A stretch of 64,000 nt of DNA from NCBI RefSeq assembly GCF_000741215.1, contig NZ_JGYX01000005.1:1-64000 (forward strand), given 5' to 3'. The stretch's first letter is position 1; every line of letters starts with the position of its first letter. The notes below the pieces were generated by a model. That model was given only the letters and a program-made list of their open reading frames with translations. It did no database searches and had not been told where the DNA came from. The DNA is from Bifidobacterium pullorum subsp. gallinarum (GTDB lineage: Bacteria > Actinomycetota > Actinomycetes > Actinomycetales > Bifidobacteriaceae). Both the position numbers and the translations under genes were made by a program. Below, piece after piece: positions 1 to 8,831 of this stretch.

Positions 1-1025
1 GCCTGGTGGCGGTTTCCGTATTCGAACATGCGGTACGCGGTGGCGTTGCCCGGGGAGAACGCGGAGTGCGTGTGCGAGGGGCTGCTCGAGGTGTTCGAGC
101 ACATCGGCGCCGTGCCGCCGGTGCTGGTGCTCGACAACGCCACCGGCGCGGCGCACCGGGTCTCGTGGGACAGGATCGTGGTGGTGGAGGTGTTCCAGAG
201 GTTCGTCGCGCATCACCGGATCGAGGTCAGGTTCTGCAATCCGGGCGCGGGCAACGAGAAGGGCAGCGTGGAGAACGCGGTCGGGTTCCTGCGCCGCAAC
301 GTGATGGTGCCGTTGCCGAACGCCGAGTCGCATGCGCAGCCGGCGGCGGTTCATGCTCTCCAGGTGCGACCGGATCGCCGAGGATCCCCATTACCGCAAG
401 GGCGAGCCGGTCAGGGACCTGTTCGCGCGGGATCGGGAGGCGATGGCCCCGATGCCTGGAACCCGGTTCGACGCGTGCCGGTGGGAGGTGCGCAAGGCCG
501 ACGGCGAGGGATGCGTGAGCGTGGACTCGCACCGTTATCTCGCGGGTCCGTCGTGGCGCGGGTGGACGCTCGACGTCGGGCTGCGCGCGTTCGACGCGGG
601 GGATCCGCACCCGTGACGGGCGCAGGGTCGGCAAGTTGCCCCGCGCCTACGGCGGGGACACCGGCACGGTGCGGGATCCGGCGGTGCTGCTGCCCGCGTT
701 GGCCAGAAAACCGCGCGCGTGGGGAGAGAGCCCCATACGCGCGGATTTCCCCGACAGGCTCCGGCTGAGCATCGACGCGATGGAGTCCAGGGAGCGGCAG
801 CGTACGCTCCGGCTGATTCACAGGGCATCGGAGAGCGCCGGATTCGATGCCGCGGCCCGTGCCGCCGAACGCCTCGTGGAACAGGGGCACGGCATCGACG
901 AGGCGAGCCTGATGACGCTGGCGCGCAGGATCGCCGCGGGCGAGACGCCGCACGACGAGCCCGCCCCGGACCTGCACGACTACGACCGGTTCATGCGGCC
1001 GTCCGACGACCGGAAGGAGGCATGA
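1..1025 (+). pseudogene. istA: IS21-family transposase IstA, C-terminal part, with two frameshifts
   Basis: The family signature is spread over three frames. Frame 1 carries the second half of the DDE integrase core (start to about 330, including VLVLDNATGAAHRV and the NPGAGNEKGSVENAVGFLRR stretch with the last catalytic Glu). Frame 2 continues with RCDRIAEDPHYRKGEPV (about 335-616). Frame 3 finishes with ALARKPRAWGESPIR to the stop at 1025. Two shifts, near 325-345 and 600-635, therefore break the gene. The N terminus lies outside the window. The stop overlaps the istB start (ATGA). Each shift could be a sequencing error, but two in one gene plus one in istB favours real decay. Confidence 0.8.
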
Positions 1026-1808
1026 TGACCAAACCCGGAACCGCACAGCCCGACACGAGACGGCGTCGCGCGTCGACCGGGCAGCTGATGGACGGGATCA
1101 TGGGACTCGCCCGCCGGCTGCCGCTGACCCGCCAGGTATTGGCCGACCAATTGGAGACGGCCACGCCCGCGCAGACGGGGGTTCATGCACGCGTGGATGA
1201 ACGCCGAGATCGATTCCCGGGAACGTTCCAAACGCGCGCGACTGCTCAAGCAGGCCGGGTTCCCCCAAACCAAGACGCTCGACGGCTACGACTGGACACC
1301 CCTGCGCTTCCCCGTCGACTACGGGCGGCAGGCATTGGAATCCCTCGACTTCGTCGAGCACACGCAGGACGTGGTCATGTTCGGCCCTCCCGGCACCGGC
1401 AAGACCCACCTGGCCATCGCGCTGGCCCGGCAGGCCTGCCTGGAGGGCGTACCGACCCGGTTCTTCACCGCCGCCGAGCTCGTCATGCGACTACTGCGCG
1501 CCAACGCGGAGAACAGGCTCGACCGGGAGCTCTCCCAGATCGGCAGGGCCAGGCTCCTGGTCGTCGACGAGCTCGGATACATCCCGATCGACGAGGAAGG
1601 CAGCCGCCTCCTGTTCCAGGTCGCCGCCAACGCGTACGAAAGACAGAGCATCGTCTACACCACCAACATCGAGTTCAGCGGATGGGGCAGGATCTTCGGC
1701 GACCCCAACACGGCACGCCGCTTGTCAATCGACCGCACCGTCCACCACGGCAGGATGATCAGATTCGAGGGCGACAGCTACCGCAAAACCCACGCCCTCA
1801 TGCAATAA
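1022..1808 (+). pseudogene. istB: IS21 helper ATPase IstB, frameshifted near its N terminus
   Basis: The frame begins at ATG 1022, coupled to istA, and reads through the typical IstB N-terminal region (LARRLPLTRQVLADQLE) until about 1180. There a run of five G residues (about 1177-1181) precedes a shift into the frame starting MHAWMNAEIDSRERSKRARL, which continues intact to 1808. This second part has the AAA+ Walker A motif GPPGTGKTHLAIAL, the Walker B motif LLVVDELGYIPID and the C-terminal DRTVHHG stretch. IstB loads the IstA transposase onto target DNA. The shorter product (207 residues from 1185) keeps the ATPase core but loses the N-terminal domain. A homopolymer sequencing error is the main alternative. 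Confidence 0.8.
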
Positions 1809-1914
1809 CCCAGAAACCACCGACCGGACAGGCCCAGCCACGACAAACCGGCAACATAACGACCGGTAACCCGGTCAACTTCCCCACGGTAAGACGGCAC
1901 ACGCCGAGTTGACA

Positions 1915-2354
1915 AAATACACCGACTCCAGCTCCTCGACCCTACGGCGCAACGCCTCCACGTCATCGCCGCCCCCGGCATCCGCCCCGCCCCGAGGACG
2001 GACGGACGCCGATTTCCCGCCCTGGGCGGCATTCTGGTTCCGGGGCTGCAACGCGGCCATGCCGCCCCTGCGGTACGCCCTGACCCAGTTGTGCACCGCA
2101 CCAACGCTCACGCCAAGCTGTTTGGCGGCCTGCTTCTGCTGCATGCCGCCCAGCACCAGTTCGATCGCCTTCCGTCTTGTCTCCAGAGGAATTATGGGTT
2201 TGGCCATACGGCCAGCATACCGGGGATCCATCGCCAGCCAGCGTTCCAGGCACTGTCTGGTCGGATAGCCCAGGCACTCCACCACCTGCGCGGTGGTCAT
2301 CGGCGTTGTGAGGTATAGCTCCACCGCCCTCGAACGCTCCTCAAGACTGAACAT
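1915..2354 (-). pseudogene. IS3-family transposase OrfA fragment, cut by the IS21 end
   Basis: A minus-strand frame starting at ATG 2354 (MFSLEERSRAVELYLTT) encodes two helix-turn-helix units, including [20 protein letters not shown], followed by the start of a leucine-zipper-like coiled coil ([14 protein letters not shown]). This is the arrangement of OrfA of IS3/IS150-group elements. The homology stops at about 1915, and the remaining codons to the stop at 1875 are read from IS21 sequence. OrfB, the DDE catalytic part, is missing. The 5' side abuts the integrase fragment at about 2376, so an IS3-type element apparently entered the integrase gene first and was then truncated by IS21. Confidence 0.7.
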
Positions 2355-2375
2355 ACGAGAAACCTTCCGCTCAGT

Positions 2376-3242
2376 CTCCAAGAAAACGTCCGCAGCCCCA
2401 ATCCATGCGAGGACATCGAGCTGCCCGACAGCAAACCCATCAAACCACGACGATACCTCACGATGCCCGAACTGCTTACGCTGGCGGAGGCGGCAAGCAA
2501 GCGCAAGAGCGGAGACTTCTCCACCCTGATTCTTTTCATGGGTACCACCGGACTTCGGTTCGGAGAGGCCACGGCACTGCGCGTCAAGAACATCGACTTC
2601 GACCACAATCGAATCCGCGTATGCGAAAATGCGGTCTGGACCGGCAAAGGGATGCATGTCAATTCCGCCAAGAACGGTGAAGACAGGACGGTAGTATACC
2701 CGCGAAAGCTGCTGAGCGATCGACTGAGGACATCCTGTCAGTGCAAAGACCCCGATGCACTAGTATTCGAACGCCCCGGCGCAATCAACGACGGTCGATG
2801 CCTGACAGAGAACGACTACCTCCGCCCACCGAACAAAACTGGATGGTTTGAGGCTTCGGTAAAGCAATCGGGTCTACCACGCCTGACTCTGCACGATTTG
2901 CGCCACACGGCAGTCAGCCTTGCCGCACATGCACGAGTGCCTGTCACAGTTATACAAAGAATCGCAGGACACAAAACCGCAACAATGACCATGGACCGAT
3001 ACGCCGACCTTTTCCCCGATGACCTGACCATATACGGGGAACGCATGGACGCAGAGGCGGAAACCGCCATAAGATCGCTCGCCAATCGTCAGCAAGATAA
3101 TTCCGACAGCAAAAGTCCCTTTGAAGTCCCAAACAGTCGCATCGAGAAAAAAATAAGGCCCGAAACCATTGAGATTCCGAGCCATATTCAGCTTGCGCCT
3201 TCAGTACCCCCAGAGAGAGTCGAACTCTCGTTGTCAGATTGA
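2376..3242 (+). pseudogene. Tyrosine integrase fragment (catalytic domain) of a second element
   Basis: The open frame can be followed upstream of the first ATG (2463) to about 2376, where it meets the IS remnant; the N-terminal arm-binding and core-binding domains are gone. The catalytic domain is complete: Arg in GTTGLRFGEATAL, HDLRHT, AGHKT and the tyrosine in MTMDRYADLF. The last residues (PPERVELSLSD) are translated from the tRNA-Glu 3'-half repeat at 3204-3249, so the gene ends on the attachment site, as is common for elements inserted in tRNA genes. It differs in sequence from the integrase at 3437 and so belonged to a separate element lying to the left. Confidence 0.8.
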
Positions 3243-3249
3243 AAGTCTG
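3204..3249. repeat. Attachment-site repeat (distal end of the 6.8-kb element)
   Basis: This 46-bp stretch is identical to 9998-10043, the 3' half of the intact tRNA-Glu gene (anticodon loop to 3' end). It has no tRNA 5' half beside it, so it is a recombination scar, not a gene. It serves both as the outer end of the element at 3204-10043 and as the boundary on which the truncated integrase to the left ends, which suggests two elements integrated in tandem at one tRNA. Confidence 0.9.
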
Positions 3250-3379
3250 ACAATAAACCTTTTTTGTTGATATTCCGCCATTCTTGATTTTAAGCTGCTT
3301 TATAGCTTCTCAAGCTTACTGTTTATTGGCTTTAGGTCATGTTAGAATAGTTCATAAAAGGTCAGGTAATACCAGCAAG

Positions 3380-3398
3380 TAGTCACACAGTAGTCACA
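3380..3398 (+). promoter_or_regulatory. Candidate integrase arm-type site, left copy
   Basis: TAGTCACACAGTAGTCACA contains AGTCACA twice with an 11-bp period. The identical 19 bases recur at 9925-9943 near the other end of the element. Tyrosine integrases of the lambda type bind short repeated arm sites flanking the crossover core, and these fit that position. Function is inferred. Confidence 0.6.
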
Positions 3399-3399
3399 T

Positions 3400-3421
3400 G
3401 TGGGACTAATCGTGGGACTAA
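3400..3421 (+). repeat. Tandem GTGGGACTAA repeat ahead of the integrase
   Basis: GTGGGACTAA occurs at 3400-3409 and again at 3412-3421, a 12-bp period, immediately upstream of the integrase ribosome-binding site. It may be a further integrase or excisionase site, or an operator for int expression. Confidence 0.5.
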
Positions 3422-3436
3422 AAACTGGAGGTATAG

Positions 3437-4648
3437 ATGGCACGGCGTAAAACCCCGACGGTCGAATACACCATCAATGGTGTTACCCGTGAGCGTAAGA
3501 AGCGGACGGAAACGTTCGGTACACTCGAAATGCTGAAATCCGGTAAGTGGCGTGTGAAGTATTATCTGAACGGCCACCGGTACGCCACGCCCGCTTTTGA
3601 CGACAAGATGGAGGCGGAACGCTACCGCGCGGAACTCGAAGCGGAGCGTAGGGCCGGTACCTTGAAGCCTCCCGCGGCCATCAAGGCCACGAACTTCAAA
3701 GAGTACGCCCACACTTGGGTGGAACAACATAGAACCAGCAAAGGCAAGGCTCTGGCACCACGAACGAAGGCGGAGAACCTGAGGATGCTCAGTAACGGGT
3801 TGAGCTTCTTCAACCCGTATTCGCTGACCGATATTGACGCGCCTCTGATTCGCAAGTGGCACGCTCAGCGCTGCAAGAACGCAGGGGCCACGACGGCGGG
3901 CAACGAAGCCCGCGTACTCAAGGCGATACTGCAAACCGCAGTGAACGACGACGTTCTGGAGAAAAACCCCGTGCCGGGGGAACTCACACGCTCCAAAACA
4001 GGCAAAGAACACCGTGCGCCGACCACTGGCGAGTTAAAGCGTATCCTCGACCATTTGGAGGGACAGTGGCGCGTAGCGGTGCTGATAGCTGCATTCGGGG
4101 GCCTTAGGGCCGGTGAATTGTCTGCCTTGGAACGGCGGGACATCGAGGTACGTAACGGACGTGTTGTCATTCATGTGACGAAACAGGCACAATGGCTTGA
4201 CGGCGAGTGGATCGTGAAACCCCCGAAGTCCGTAGACGGCGTGCGTTTCGTCACATTGCCGGAATGGATAGCCCCCGATGTCGAGACGCATTTACGCAGG
4301 AACGTCAGCCAGTTCCCGAACTGTCGCGTGTTCGTCCCTAGTCGTGGTGCCAAATACGTAAGCACGGCAACGTGGGGGCGCGTGCTGCACAAGGCAATGG
4401 CCGACGCAGGTATAGACGCACCGATACATTGGCATGATTTGCGACATTACTTTGGTACGGAACTAGCCAAGAACGGTGTAGGTATCAGGGAATTGCAAGC
4501 GGCATTGGGGCATGGCACGCCGGCCGCTTCGCTGTCGTATCTGGAACAAGAGCACGGCTTGACGGCTGCGCTCGCCGACAGACTCCCAAGGCTTGGGGAT
4601 AGTTCAATGATCGAGTTTCCGAGAAAGACAGAGGTGCGAACAGCATGA
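3437..4648 (+). CDS. int: Tyrosine-type site-specific integrase
   Basis: This 403-residue recombinase should catalyse integration and excision at the tRNA-Glu 3' end. An N-terminal arm-binding region (about 1-65) and a SAM-like core-binding domain (about 75-170) precede the catalytic domain. The active-site set is present: Arg in GGLRAGELSAL, HDLRH, LGHGT and the tyrosine in AASLSYLEQ. The start ATG is preceded by GGAGG at about 3427. Candidate arm sites lie just upstream, at 3380-3421. The stop overlaps the next start (ATGA), so the gene at 4645 is probably co-translated. Length and domain order are normal for phage-type integrases of Gram-positive bacteria. Confidence 0.95.
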   Translation: MARRKTPTVEYTINGVTRERKKRTETFGTLEMLKSGKWRVKYYLNGHRYATPAFDDKMEAERYRAELEAERRAGTLKPPAAIKATNFKEYAHTWVEQHRTSKGKALAPRTKAENLRMLSNGLSFFNPYSLTDIDAPLIRKWHAQRCKNAGATTAGNEARVLKAILQTAVNDDVLEKNPVPGELTRSKTGKEHRAPTTGELKRILDHLEGQWRVAVLIAAFGGLRAGELSALERRDIEVRNGRVVIHVTKQAQWLDGEWIVKPPKSVDGVRFVTLPEWIAPDVETHLRRNVSQFPNCRVFVPSRGAKYVSTATWGRVLHKAMADAGIDAPIHWHDLRHYFGTELAKNGVGIRELQAALGHGTPAASLSYLEQEHGLTAALADRLPRLGDSSMIEFPRKTEVRTA

Positions 4649-5187
4649 GCGACTGGAGGCAGTGGCGCGAAGACGAAGCATATGAACGCATTGGGTATTG
4701 CAAAGCGCATAAGATTAAGCCTTTGATCAACAAGGACGACATACAAATCTACCCAATGAAAGAACGTAACTCATTTGCCGTGCATCTTAACAGCAAGGGG
4801 CTTTCAAAGAGGGAATGGGAAAAGCTGCAATCCTTACTGGACGAAACAAAGGGCATTGTAGACGTTGACGAGTACGGAAACCTTTACACTAAGCATTACA
4901 CCAAGCGCAAAGATTCCGCCTTCGGTTTCTCACACAGAATCGAACTAGACCGACGAAAGGGAGTGCAGTATAAAGTAGATGAATATTACTTCGTTCTCGA
5001 CGGATCAGATATGGGATATCGAATCGGCACAGGACGCCTTGACTCCGAAGGCAATCTGGAGATTCACGAGACTCCCCATGCATGGCGCAGTTGCAAGATA
5101 TCGTTCAACGTCAATCGTCAGATCAAGCCCATATCTTTGGGAGAACTTTATGATGCAATATGCACTTTAGGTCACGATTGTCCGTAA
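4645..5187 (+). CDS. Hypothetical protein translationally coupled to the integrase
   Basis: The 180-residue product is not recognised. It is soluble and charged, with many aromatic residues in the C-terminal half and no signal peptide or membrane segment. Its ATG overlaps the integrase stop, indicating coupled expression. The gene is visibly more AT-rich than the flanking core genes, as expected for acquired DNA. The 198 bases between its stop and the next gene show no further reading frame I can support. Confidence 0.7.
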   Translation: MSDWRQWREDEAYERIGYCKAHKIKPLINKDDIQIYPMKERNSFAVHLNSKGLSKREWEKLQSLLDETKGIVDVDEYGNLYTKHYTKRKDSAFGFSHRIELDRRKGVQYKVDEYYFVLDGSDMGYRIGTGRLDSEGNLEIHETPHAWRSCKISFNVNRQIKPISLGELYDAICTLGHDCP

Positions 5188-5385
5188 AGCTGTTATTATT
5201 GGTTTTTGCCACCTTGTAAGGCAAGCGTCAATCATCGGACGTTCCGCGCAAGCGGGTCAACAGGACTCAAAGCAGTATGAGACGGCGTGAGGTGAAGCCC
5301 AAAGGGATAAGTGTATTCACTGACAGGGCATGAAGAGACGTGCGGCAATCGTCAACGTAGATGATTAAACACGAAAGTTTTACCA

Positions 5386-5625
5386 ATGAACGCTCTTTTA
5401 ACACGTTCAGAAGTTGTTGCCGTCACTCATACCAGTACCAGTACCGTAAAACGCTGGGAAAAATCTGGAGAACTCCCACGCGTCAAACTGGGAAGACCCA
5501 AACCCAATCGCGTCCGAGATAATCGCCCGGTCAGATTCCGCGTCAAGGATGTCGCGAAACTTATCGGCGTCACTCCCGAAGACATTCAAACGGCGCTCGC
5601 CGGGACTACGGGGGTGACGAAATGA
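5386..5625 (+). CDS. Small helix-turn-helix protein, excisionase/AlpA-like
   Basis: The 79-residue protein has a MerR/excisionase-type winged helix: LLTRSEVVAVTHTSTSTVKR as the HTH, then WEKSGELPRVKLG and a basic, Arg-rich wing (about residues 30-50) before VRFRVKDVAKLIG. Proteins of this size and fold act as recombination directionality factors or as AlpA-type activators in small integrated elements. It starts an apparent three-gene operon, because its stop overlaps the following ATG and that gene overlaps the next. Which role it plays cannot be told from sequence alone. Confidence 0.75.
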   Translation: MNALLTRSEVVAVTHTSTSTVKRWEKSGELPRVKLGRPKPNRVRDNRPVRFRVKDVAKLIGVTPEDIQTALAGTTGVTK

Positions 5626-6299
5626 AAAAGCCCCAGTATTCCGACACACTGAGGCATGGCGCATGCTTCAATACTATCGAAACGTCTCAAATACCGTTCG
5701 ATACAAGCCGTAAGATGAATACTCGAGAGCGCTCGCTATACGAACTTCTGTATCGCATATTCACATGGTTGATGCAATACGCCTTCGGCCCTTACTGGCA
5801 TACGACATCACCTCGCGCTCACGCGCTTGCGCATATGCTTGCGCTCACGGCCTATGCCAACTACATCACTCAAGTACCATTGGCATTCGAGGCATCGGGA
5901 AAGAATTTGCCGGCACGCCGATTACTGGACGCTTTCTCGTTTCTCGTATCGGACTGCGTTGTCAACGTGTCACCTGTTCATCGTCCTATTGCCCGCATAG
6001 ATGTCAACTTGTGTGAAATCGACAAGCATACCGACATGCTGGCCGAACTACCGTTGCTGCCATCGCTTGCTGTCGCCGACCGTGGCACGGCTGCCACGCT
6101 CAGGCGTGACATGGTGACGGATGCCGGCGAGCGCTGGCAGCATATCCTGACGAACGGCGCGGAGTGGAGCAAGGTGGTGACATCCGTCGCCCGTATCGCT
6201 GGCGGCATATGGGAACAAGTTGCGGACTGGCTCATGCACCCAGACAGGATACCGATAAGCGTCCCGGTCGATGACGGGGAGGCATCCAATGGCAAGTGA
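5622..6299 (+). CDS. Hypothetical protein in the replication operon
   Basis: The 225-residue product has no family I recognise. The N-terminal third is rich in aromatic residues around a helical stretch (ERSLYELLYRIFTWLMQYAF), and the rest is predicted helical with scattered charges. Its ATG overlaps the upstream HTH gene by 4 bases, and it overlaps the replication-type gene by 11 bases. The position between a regulator and a replication-type protein suggests a replication or control function, but nothing in the sequence proves this. Confidence 0.7.
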   Translation: MKKPQYSDTLRHGACFNTIETSQIPFDTSRKMNTRERSLYELLYRIFTWLMQYAFGPYWHTTSPRAHALAHMLALTAYANYITQVPLAFEASGKNLPARRLLDAFSFLVSDCVVNVSPVHRPIARIDVNLCEIDKHTDMLAELPLLPSLAVADRGTAATLRRDMVTDAGERWQHILTNGAEWSKVVTSVARIAGGIWEQVADWLMHPDRIPISVPVDDGEASNGK

Positions 6300-7704
6300 A
6301 TCGCAGCCGATGACCGAGAAGGAGTTTTGGCAGTCCTCCGCGCAGCGTCAGTATATTCGTGACTATGCGAGGTATACGCGTACGTCGCCGGATGCTGTGC
6401 TGGGTGCCGTATTGGCCAGGGTGGCGACCGTGACTCCTCCGAACGTGGTGGCCCCCGCGTTCACCGGCGCGTCTCCCAGTGGGCTTGCCATGTACGTGGC
6501 AATAGTCGGCAATTCCGGTGACGGCAAAGGGTTGGCCGAGGGTGTGGCCCGCAAGCTGATTCCCGATCTGCTGGATGCAGGGGAAACACAGCCGGTATCA
6601 GGCGAGGGCTTGGCGACCTTGTTCGCCGGACGCCGGCCGTTGTCCGAGGACGAGAGGGAGAGCCGAGACCGCGGTGCTGAACTGTATTGCGTGAATCAAC
6701 GTGCCTTGCTCAGCGTACCGGAGATAGGCAATCTCGGGGCCACGATGAGCCGGACAGGCAGCACTCTCGAACCCGTGCTGCTCTCCGGATGGAGCGGGGA
6801 ACCGTTGGGCGGGCAGAATGTGGACGAGAACAAGCGTCTGCGAGCGCCCGCCTACGGCTACCGGTTGAGTCTCATAACGGGCGTACAGCCGGCGAACGCC
6901 GGCATACTGGCTGACCGTGACGGCTCCGGTTTGCCGCAGAGGTTCCTGTGGTGCGACACCAAGGATTCCCAAGCGCCCGACAATCGGCCGCCTGAGCCAT
7001 CGGGGATGTTCACGTTCGACGTCGATAGACTAAGGGTGTTGCAACCGTCCGACATAACGTTGAACGCATTGTATAGGGCTGGCGCTCGCGAACGCATGCC
7101 CCGTCCGGAGAACGGCGGAGACCCTTACCCGCTGCACATCATGCGATACCCGGACGAAGTGTATAAGGCGGTGGATCACGACCGTGTGATGGCGTTGCAC
7201 GGCCAACGACAGGACGGCATGGATGCGCACAGTCTGCTGCTGACCATCCGTGTCGCCGGACTGCTGGCCCTGCTCGAGCAGCGCGACGACCTGTTGGCAG
7301 TCACTTTGGATGACTGGAAAGCCGCTCAATGGCTTGTCAGGCACAGCATCGAGACCCGCGAGCGTTGCATATCCGAGGGACGGAGGATAGGCAATCGGAA
7401 ACGCGCCGACAGGATAGCGGACGGCATCGAATCCAAAGCCCTCGGGCAACAGGTGGCCGAAGAACGCAGGGAACAGGAACGGCAACGTCGCTTGCAGCGG
7501 TGTGTGGACTGGATACCCGTATACCTACAGGACAATGATCCAAGCAGGATAGGCGTTCCTGAAGGAATACTGCGAAACAACCTCACCAAGGCCGACAGGC
7601 CATATCTCGGTGAGGCGATAGCCGAGCTATTGAAATCGAGGGTCATCGAGGAACGCCAAGGCGTACGAGGAGGAAAAAGGTACGCGCTCGCCGGCGCGAT
7701 GTAA
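6289..7704 (+). CDS. P-loop replication-type protein (DUF3987-like)
   Basis: The 471-residue product carries a RecA/AAA-type Walker A (VAIVGNSGDGKG, about residues 70-81) and a Walker B-like LLSVPEIGNLG near residue 145, followed by ATPase-core sequence and a C-terminal helical and winged-helix-like tail. It resembles the DUF3987/DUF3631 helicase-primase-type proteins encoded by phages, satellites and integrative elements. The ATG at 6289 is preferred over an upstream in-frame start because GGGGAGG lies 6 bases ahead. An iteron-rich inverted-repeat segment begins 3 bases after its stop, so it is likely the initiator or helicase for that origin. No separate primase motif is evident. Confidence 0.75.
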   Translation: MASESQPMTEKEFWQSSAQRQYIRDYARYTRTSPDAVLGAVLARVATVTPPNVVAPAFTGASPSGLAMYVAIVGNSGDGKGLAEGVARKLIPDLLDAGETQPVSGEGLATLFAGRRPLSEDERESRDRGAELYCVNQRALLSVPEIGNLGATMSRTGSTLEPVLLSGWSGEPLGGQNVDENKRLRAPAYGYRLSLITGVQPANAGILADRDGSGLPQRFLWCDTKDSQAPDNRPPEPSGMFTFDVDRLRVLQPSDITLNALYRAGARERMPRPENGGDPYPLHIMRYPDEVYKAVDHDRVMALHGQRQDGMDAHSLLLTIRVAGLLALLEQRDDLLAVTLDDWKAAQWLVRHSIETRERCISEGRRIGNRKRADRIADGIESKALGQQVAEERREQERQRRLQRCVDWIPVYLQDNDPSRIGVPEGILRNNLTKADRPYLGEAIAELLKSRVIEERQGVRGGKRYALAGAM

Positions 7705-7707
7705 CGC

Positions 7708-7898
7708 GCCTACCTACCTAGATAGGACTTCACGCCTACTGACGTAAGGAAACTAGGCTGCCTATACAACCCGACGAGACCGCCTATATTGCCTATATAG
7801 ATATCCTATATAGGCATTATATAGACAAGCGACGGGCTTGTATAGGCAGTCGAAAACCTTGAAACGCCAACGAAAACACCCTATCTAGGTAGGTAGGC
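7708..7898. other. Candidate replication origin with iterons and a 19-bp inverted repeat
   Basis: The segment is bounded by a perfect 19-bp inverted repeat, GCCTACCTACCTAGATAGG at 7708-7726 and its complement at 7880-7898. Between the arms the heptamer GCCTATA occurs five times: plus orientation at 7760, 7782 and 7791, minus orientation at 7809-7815 and 7841-7847. The interior is much more AT-rich than the surroundings. It lies directly after the replication-type gene, the usual place for a rep-controlled origin. The remaining bases to 8086 show no supportable gene. Confidence 0.65.
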
Positions 7899-8086
7899 AA
7901 CGCCAGCCCTCAAAACGGCTCTACGACGCCATACAAGCTCAGGACAGCAAGACCGCGCAGCCCCACCGACAGCATTCCGCGGACGCGATGCCCAACAAAC
8001 GTTCACAAACCAAGAAAACAGAACGCCGGAGCTGCCGACTCCGACAACGCCGGTGCAAACCAACTCATCCATAGACAGGAGGAAAC

Positions 8087-8404
8087 ATGACAGACAGACC
8101 GTCACCGATAAGCGGAACCGTGCCGCCCAAGCGTACACGGTTCGGACAGCCCGGCGCGAACCCGAGCGGGGATCAACAGGCCGCCGCCAACGCCAAGCAT
8201 CTGAAAAACAAGCTGCTCGCCGCGCTCGCGGCCAACCCCGACGAACTGGCGAAACTGCTCGATGACCCGAAGACCCCGGCAATCATCCGCAAGCTCACGG
8301 CACCACTCAAGCCATCCCAGTTCACAGCCCTCGAAGCCCTCACACAGCCATCAACAGGAGAACTGCGCTACATACTTGACCTGTACCGAGAAGCGCTGAA
8401 ATAG
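8087..8404 (+). CDS. Small hypothetical protein, DUF5681/small-terminase-like motif
   Basis: The 105-residue protein follows a clear AGGAGG ribosome-binding site. Its N terminus has PPKRTRFGQPGANPSG, which resembles the F-x-PGQSGNP-x-G motif at the front of DUF5681 and some phage small-terminase proteins. The rest is an Ala/Leu-rich helical segment (KNKLLAALAANPDELAKLL). If it is terminase-related it could redirect packaging for a satellite, but the match is short and the protein has no obvious second domain. Confidence 0.55.
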   Translation: MTDRPSPISGTVPPKRTRFGQPGANPSGDQQAAANAKHLKNKLLAALAANPDELAKLLDDPKTPAIIRKLTAPLKPSQFTALEALTQPSTGELRYILDLYREALK

Positions 8405-8457
8405 CCGCGCACCGGCTTTTATCGGCACGACCATACCGGCCGACAGGCCTGCGAGCG

Positions 8458-8736
8458 CTACCGCGCCCGCAGGTCGGGCCACGGCTCGGGTAGCAGTTCG
8501 TCCACGGTGACGCCGAGCACCTGAGCCACGGCCATCACGTTCAACAGGCTCGGGTTGGACGGCGTGCCGGGACGCGACTCGCCACGCTCCAACTGCTGAA
8601 AGGCGAAACGCGACAGGTTGGCGTTGTACGCCACATGCTCCTGACTCATGCCCAACGCCAGCCTGCGGCGTTGGACGTTCAGCCCGAGTTCCTTGGCGTA
8701 CGACGCCCATCCATCGGGCAGCGGGGTGTGTGGCAT
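8458..8736 (-). CDS. XRE-family transcriptional regulator
   Basis: The 92-residue protein contains a lambda-repressor-type helix-turn-helix: LGLNVQRRRLALGMSQEHVA, then NLSRFAFQQLERGESRPGTP and LLNVMAVAQVLGVTVDELL. It is transcribed against the rest of the element and faces the palindromic TTACC sites at 8774-8807, so it probably represses its own promoter and the rightward genes. The ATG at 8736 is taken as the start; an in-frame GTG at 8760 is possible, and neither has a strong ribosome-binding site. It is the best candidate for the element's repressor. Confidence 0.85.
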   Translation of the reverse strand: MPHTPLPDGWASYAKELGLNVQRRRLALGMSQEHVAYNANLSRFAFQQLERGESRPGTPSNPSLLNVMAVAQVLGVTVDELLPEPWPDLRAR

Positions 8737-8773
8737 GGTTGTCAAGCTAGAACCCCGCACACTAAACTATGGA

Positions 8774-8807
8774 CTTACCGGTAAGGCATAATCAGTAAAG
8801 CCTTACC
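8774..8807. promoter_or_regulatory. Candidate operator between the XRE gene and the rightward genes
   Basis: CTTACCGGTAAG at 8774-8785 is a perfect 12-bp palindrome. Eight-base arms GGTAAGGC (8780-8787) and GCCTTACC (8800-8807) form a second, overlapping inverted repeat. The three TTACC half-sites sit in the divergent intergenic region, as expected for XRE repressor operators. Confidence 0.65.
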
Positions 8808-8831
8808 AAGAGCACACAGAAGGGACCGACG

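Larger units (their letters stand above)
1..1914 (+). mobile_element. Decayed IS21-family insertion sequence (left end outside the window)
   Basis: The segment holds remnants of the IS21 gene pair istA and istB in the usual order, with the istA stop overlapping the istB ATG. Both genes carry frameshifts, so the copy is probably inactive. The right boundary is placed near 1914, where an unrelated IS3-type reading frame on the other strand stops matching its family; the sequence from 1809 to about 1914 shows no gene and is taken as the IS21 right end. The left end is not in the window. IS21 elements move by cut-and-paste using the IstA transposase and the IstB ATPase. Confidence 0.75.

Noticed and set aside
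3250..3436. A clear sigma-type promoter for the integrase
   Set aside because: TAGAAT-like and TTGGCT-like boxes exist, but the spacing is too short and no other pair is convincing.
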